Shown: one piece after another, positions 13,501 through 15,837 of the stretch
Layout: every line of letters begins with the position of its first letter
Position numbering within the stretch: the stretch's first letter is position 1
Source of the DNA: Polyangiaceae bacterium
GTDB lineage: Bacteria; Myxococcota; Polyangia; Polyangiales; Polyangiaceae
DNA length: 15,837 nucleotides
Reading direction: 5' to 3'
NCBI GenBank assembly: GCA_025936205.1
Contig: JAICTU010000191.1
Location: 1-15,837 of the forward strand
Position numbers and translations under genes: made by a program
Notes under the pieces: generated by a model
The model's input: the letters and a program-made list of their open reading frames with translations, nothing else
What the model was told of the DNA's origin: nothing
The model's database searches: none

Positions 13501-15263
13501 GGCAGGCCACGGCCAAGCAGAAGGTGCTGGCGCTCGAATCCCACTGGAGCGGGGATGTGCGCCAGCTAGCGGGAGCGATCGACGGCAAGAGCCCGGTGCT
13601 GGCCGACCTCGACCTGGATCTGAACGAGTTTCCGGTGGGCGTGGTGCCGCTGCTGCAGCAACACCACGTGCGCGGGCGCGTCAGCGGCAAGGCCCGTCTG
13701 AAGGACTTCGGAAAGGACGCCAACCTGGACGTCGACCTGCGCACGCGCGAGCTGGCCGTCGAGCGCCTGGTCGTGGGCGAGTTGCACGCTGCCGTCCGTG
13801 GCCGCCAAGGTCAGCTCGAGCTGACCACCGAGATCGACGGCAAGGGAGGGCAGGCCAGCGCGCGAGTCAATGCGCCGCTGGTCTGGGGGAACCGGGTGGT
13901 GCCGAGCTCTGACGGACCGATCGATGGTTCATTGCAGACCCGGCAGCTGCGCTTGAGCGCCCTGCTGCCCATGCTGGAAGGCTCGCTGAGCGAGCTGGAT
14001 GGCAAGCTCGATTCCGATTTCAAGGCCTCGATCCGCGGCGGTGAGAGCCAGCTCACCGGTCATGCGAGCCTGCGGGACGGCGTGATTCAGATGCCGGCCG
14101 TGGGCCAGCGTTTCAGCAAGATCGACGCTGACGTCCAGGTCAACCCGGGGGAGCTGCGCATCGAGAACGTGAAGGCGCGTGGGGTGAGCGGCGGCTTCGA
14201 GGCGCAGGCCATCGCCAAGCTCGTGGGTCTGGTGCCCGCCTCGGCGCAGGCCAGCGTGAAGATCAAGGAAGACGACAAGCTTCCGCTGACGCTCGAGGGG
14301 GAGGCGATGGGGGACATCTGGGGCAACCTCCAGGCCAGCTACCATCACGACGAGGCAAACCAGACCAACCGGATCGACGTCAAGCTCGACAAAGTGCACG
14401 TGATTCTGCCGGACGCGCCGCCCCGAGGGCTGCAGGAGCTCGACCAGCCGGAGTACATTCGCGTGGGCTATCGCCGGAAAGACGGAGACTTCACGCCCAT
14501 CGCCCTGCAGTTGCTGGAGGAGCCGAGTGAGCCATCCGAGATGACCACCAAGGTGGAGGTCGACCTGGGCACCGTTTTCCTGGTCAAGGGACAGCAGGCG
14601 AAGGTGGAACTCACGGGCAAGATTCAGGCGACGATGGGCGACGAGCTCGATGTGCAAGGGCAGGTCTCCACCAAGCGGGGTGAGCTGGATATCTCGGGCA
14701 AGACCTTCGAAATCGAGCGCGGAACGGTGGCCTTCACCGGCGGCAAGCCCGATGATCCGACCATCAACGCCGTGGCACGCTACGATTCTCCGGACGGCTA
14801 TACCGTGTACGCCGAGTACACCGGCACGGCCGCGAAGGGGAAGCTGGCGATGCGCTCCGAGCCCCCGCTGAGCCAGGATGAGATCGTCACGCTGCTGCTG
14901 TTCGGCAGCCCCGACGGCTCCGTCGGCGCGGGCAACGGCGATTCGCTGAGCACGGCCGTGAGCGTGGCCGGCGGCAGCGCGGCGCAGGGCCTGAACCGCG
15001 CCATCTCCGACGTGACCGACCTGGACGTGTCAGCGCGCGTCGATACCAGCACGGGAGCGCCGCGCCCGGAGTTGGTGCTGCAGCTCACGCCGCGGGTAGC
15101 GGCGAAGGTGACGGAAGCGCTGGGTGAGCCGGTGCCCGGTCAGAGCCCGGATCGCACCTTCGTGACGCTGGATCTGCGCCTCGGCAGCAGCTGGTCGCTC
15201 TCGACGACGGTCGGCGATCGCGGGGCCACCGCCTTTGACATGATCTGGCGGCGCCGCTACTAG
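10512..15263 (+). CDS. tamB: TamB-family (DUF490) translocation and assembly / lipid-transport protein
   Basis: This is a 1583-residue protein anchored by one N-terminal transmembrane helix (about 25-46, GRALGWFALGVILLLALSL). AsmA/TamB-like repeats follow, predicted to form a long beta-groove across the periplasm. The C-terminal DUF490 domain is clear: GELDISGKTFEIERGTVAF with GGKPDDPTIN, then SEPPLSQDEIVTLLLFG, and the closing DMIWRRRY. TTG at 10512 is the start. It overlaps the TamA stop as TTGA and is preceded by GGAGAG at a good distance, which means translational coupling. TamB proteins span inner to outer membrane, dock on TamA, and are implicated in phospholipid transport and outer-membrane protein assembly (family knowledge). 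It is longer than the Escherichia coli protein (about 1259 residues), with a Pro/Ala-rich insertion near residues 240-255. Confidence 0.95.
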   Translation: MIPLLQASSRPPFRKFGRVVHWFGRALGWFALGVILLLALSLVSINLPPVSRFVSAKVNAILQPTFQGQLLLRDLGHVDLGGISGAELEVHDPAGQRVLSARGVDVRLFWPAVAYHAAIGSDPLRIPIEHAGVRELDVTLIDDGTGTPTLAHAFEPREPKPPDPNAAQTSIEVSDLQLKQARIGGSLASLPKVDAELSNLKARLRTDAAGLAVTLENLDLQARQLPTVDRLSGKLTGEVSLPAAPPANPVPAAGGPVVRAERPQSDAIRTEVRALRPAPLERRVQLAFAGQLAGSGTHARVQLTGEQLLAQLEAAELAPESLKQMVPSLAPRAPVALSAKVEGLLQDLGIEAQVQQAKSRLKAQGRLKRDGEDLHAKLQLDADAVDLAQLLPNVPRTQIELAVHADLDSGTSGSRGNYRLVSEGSRVAGEVVPKTTLQGELNLPEARPLHTTGTLQIDEPGAATHVDYSASSGPEGLHGKLFSSTKLDRSPRLRERAGLDARGRVELRAEFDDASEQVDADLAVDLRNVRHPAFTAARLETYVSARGDLKAPELRMRGDARQLRAAGRYLARLWLSGQGTADRAVVRAHAVGTNPDRVDLTATLAPRSDRQIWSPRLRVCTGADEVRMHAANVGFSGGRLLVDRFALEGPGSAELSLRYGRTLEQLELTTRRLDVARLLRIAGIQSPLRSAQADLEAHVSSRAGRPSGRIVGDVRQIAYAELRGSLHTDLGLERDRINGDARLELAPGGTTQITLRDVRPPLGAGDLQRLSGDIAVKGELDLARVQSLLPSAGLERAQGQLRYDVKLNGERAGQRPSLHAHLESRSLVLVGQRADVGQTKDAELARITAPWSVRGIDVNVDAGLDGGVADVRGKLFDQQGDLVTWNAAWRELPEQRALAIPASAFLRAPFQAELKVPSRALEQLPATIRPNDIEGNLALSVNADGSLNDPRVRAKGTLARFTPASERKRRAHLDVDLDAEYAPAGGRIGVTAERTARQATAKQKVLALESHWSGDVRQLAGAIDGKSPVLADLDLDLNEFPVGVVPLLQQHHVRGRVSGKARLKDFGKDANLDVDLRTRELAVERLVVGELHAAVRGRQGQLELTTEIDGKGGQASARVNAPLVWGNRVVPSSDGPIDGSLQTRQLRLSALLPMLEGSLSELDGKLDSDFKASIRGGESQLTGHASLRDGVIQMPAVGQRFSKIDADVQVNPGELRIENVKARGVSGGFEAQAIAKLVGLVPASAQASVKIKEDDKLPLTLEGEAMGDIWGNLQASYHHDEANQTNRIDVKLDKVHVILPDAPPRGLQELDQPEYIRVGYRRKDGDFTPIALQLLEEPSEPSEMTTKVEVDLGTVFLVKGQQAKVELTGKIQATMGDELDVQGQVSTKRGELDISGKTFEIERGTVAFTGGKPDDPTINAVARYDSPDGYTVYAEYTGTAAKGKLAMRSEPPLSQDEIVTLLLFGSPDGSVGAGNGDSLSTAVSVAGGSAAQGLNRAISDVTDLDVSARVDTSTGAPRPELVLQLTPRVAAKVTEALGEPVPGQSPDRTFVTLDLRLGSSWSLSTTVGDRGATAFDMIWRRRY

Positions 15264-15351
15264 ACTGGTACCTCGTGCCCCAAGTTCGGCAGATGCGGCA
15301 CAAACCCGGCGCACACTTCGGATTTCTCCTACTGGCGTTACGGATGCAAAG

Positions 15352-15382
15352 ACGCCCGCCGAACGGTGGATTCAGCGGGCGT
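15352..15382. terminator. Hairpin in the convergent TamB / GAF-protein spacer
   Basis: ACGCCCGC (15352-15359) and GCGGGCGT (15375-15382) form a perfect 8-bp stem with a 15-base loop. It lies between the TamB stop (15263) and the GAF-protein stop (15431). In the minus direction it is followed by CTTTGC, so it suits termination of the minus-strand transcript. In the plus direction it may help the stronger terminator that follows. Confidence 0.55.
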
Positions 15383-15389
15383 TCCTGGT

Positions 15390-15430
15390 GGGGGCACGCG
15401 CCGGGCGGCGCCGAGCCCCCTCTTTCTGTT
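15390..15430 (+). terminator. Rho-independent terminator of the tamA-tamB unit
   Basis: GGGGGC (15390-15395) pairs with GCCCCC (15415-15420). Inside it, GCGCC (15398-15402) pairs with GGCGC (15407-15411) around GGGC. The T-rich tail TCTTTCTGTT (15421-15430) follows on the plus strand. This is the best intrinsic terminator in the right half of the window and abuts the stop codon of the convergent minus-strand gene. Confidence 0.75.
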
Positions 15431-15837
15431 TCAATGCTGCGCGGCGGCGGTGCTCGAGTGCGCGCCAGCGTTGGCGCTGCTCGAGCCACCGTTGCCGAGC
15501 GCTTCCGCCATGCTGGTCACCAGCGAGGCCATGCGGTCCACGGCGCGGTGCGCGCGCTGAGCGACCGCGGGGTCTTTGGCGGTCAGCGCGGGCTCCAGCA
15601 GGTGCATGCCCAGGCGCAAGCTGTTCAGCGGCGTACACAGGTCGTGCAGGCCGCGCGCCACCAGGGCTCGCGTATCCTGCAGCTGGCGATCGGCTGCCGC
15701 GCGGCGCTCGATCTGCGCGCCACAGGTGGCAGCCAGATCCGCGAGAGCTCCCAGCAGCGAGCGCTGCTCTTCCGTGGCCTCGTCCGCCAGCATGACCGCC
15801 ACCACGCCGCGCAGCCCGACGTCAGCGGGTGTGATGC
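15431..15837 (-). CDS. GAF plus histidine-phosphotransfer (HisKA-like) protein lacking an ATPase domain, N-terminus off right edge
   Basis: The frame is open to the right edge, so the start is outside the window; about 135 C-terminal residues are visible. They begin with the end of a GAF domain (GVVAVMLADEATEEQRSLL, then ALADLAATCGAQIERR). A linker helix leads to a DHp/HisKA motif, GLHDLCTPLNSLRLGMHLLE. Its candidate phospho-accepting His is codon 15646-15644. The second DHp helix (AQRAHRAVDRMASLVTSMAEAL) is present. The protein then stops after a Ser/Ala-rich tail (15433-15431), with no N-, G1- or G2-box. No HATPase remnant exists in any frame before the terminators at 15352-15420. It could be a phosphotransfer protein, a regulator of another kinase, or a truncated kinase. 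Confidence 0.8.
   Translation of the reverse strand, partial: ITPADVGLRGVVAVMLADEATEEQRSLLGALADLAATCGAQIERRAAADRQLQDTRALVARGLHDLCTPLNSLRLGMHLLEPALTAKDPAVAQRAHRAVDRMASLVTSMAEALGNGGSSSANAGAHSSTAAAQH

Overview
The window is very GC-rich, densely coded bacterial DNA. It carries a Hanks-type Ser/Thr kinase, several Cys-rich or repeat-rich lipoproteins, many two-component fragments and a TamA/TamB outer-membrane pair. This mix suggests a delta-proteobacterial predator or saprophyte, most likely a myxobacterium (Polyangiales or Nannocystales type). That placement is inferred from gene content and base composition, not from a marker gene.

Layout, left to right. (1) 1-566, minus: the N-terminal part of a small sensor-less histidine kinase. 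It runs off the left edge through a 15-bp minisatellite that encodes (VSSAA)n. (2) 1094-1258, plus: a UPF0391/DUF1328 two-helix membrane protein. (3) 1562-2770, plus: a membrane-anchored Ser/Thr protein kinase whose stop codon lies in the loop of its own terminator hairpin. (4) 2785-4441, minus: the highlight, an encapsulated-ferritin operon. An EncFtn iron-oxidising cargo protein with a C-terminal cargo-loading peptide is followed by a family 1 encapsulin shell protein. After a short hairpin comes a Cys-rich lipoprotein gene on the same strand. (5) 4855-6886, plus: divergent from the ferritin operon, a MEDS-domain histidine kinase followed 4 bp later by a single-domain response regulator. (6) 7011-8274, minus: two outer-membrane or periplasmic-type lipoproteins, one a long coiled coil and the other Trp/Gly-rich (YXWGXW type). 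(7) 8383-15263, plus: an overlapping two-gene unit for a TamA/BamA-family beta-barrel with three POTRA domains and a 1583-residue TamB-family protein. It ends in a good intrinsic terminator. (8) 15431-15837, minus: the C-terminal end of a GAF plus histidine-phosphotransfer-domain protein that stops before any ATPase domain.

How the genes work together. EncFtn oxidises Fe(II) and is packaged in the encapsulin shell, giving a high-capacity iron store. TamA and TamB form an envelope-spanning system for outer-membrane protein or lipid delivery. The MEDS kinase and receiver are a likely signalling pair. They sit divergently across a 413-bp spacer from the encapsulin operon, so control of iron storage by this pair is possible but unproven. 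Both window edges carry kinase-like proteins with an intact phospho-accepting His but a degenerate or missing ATP-binding part.

No tRNA, rRNA, CRISPR array, transposase or phage gene was seen.
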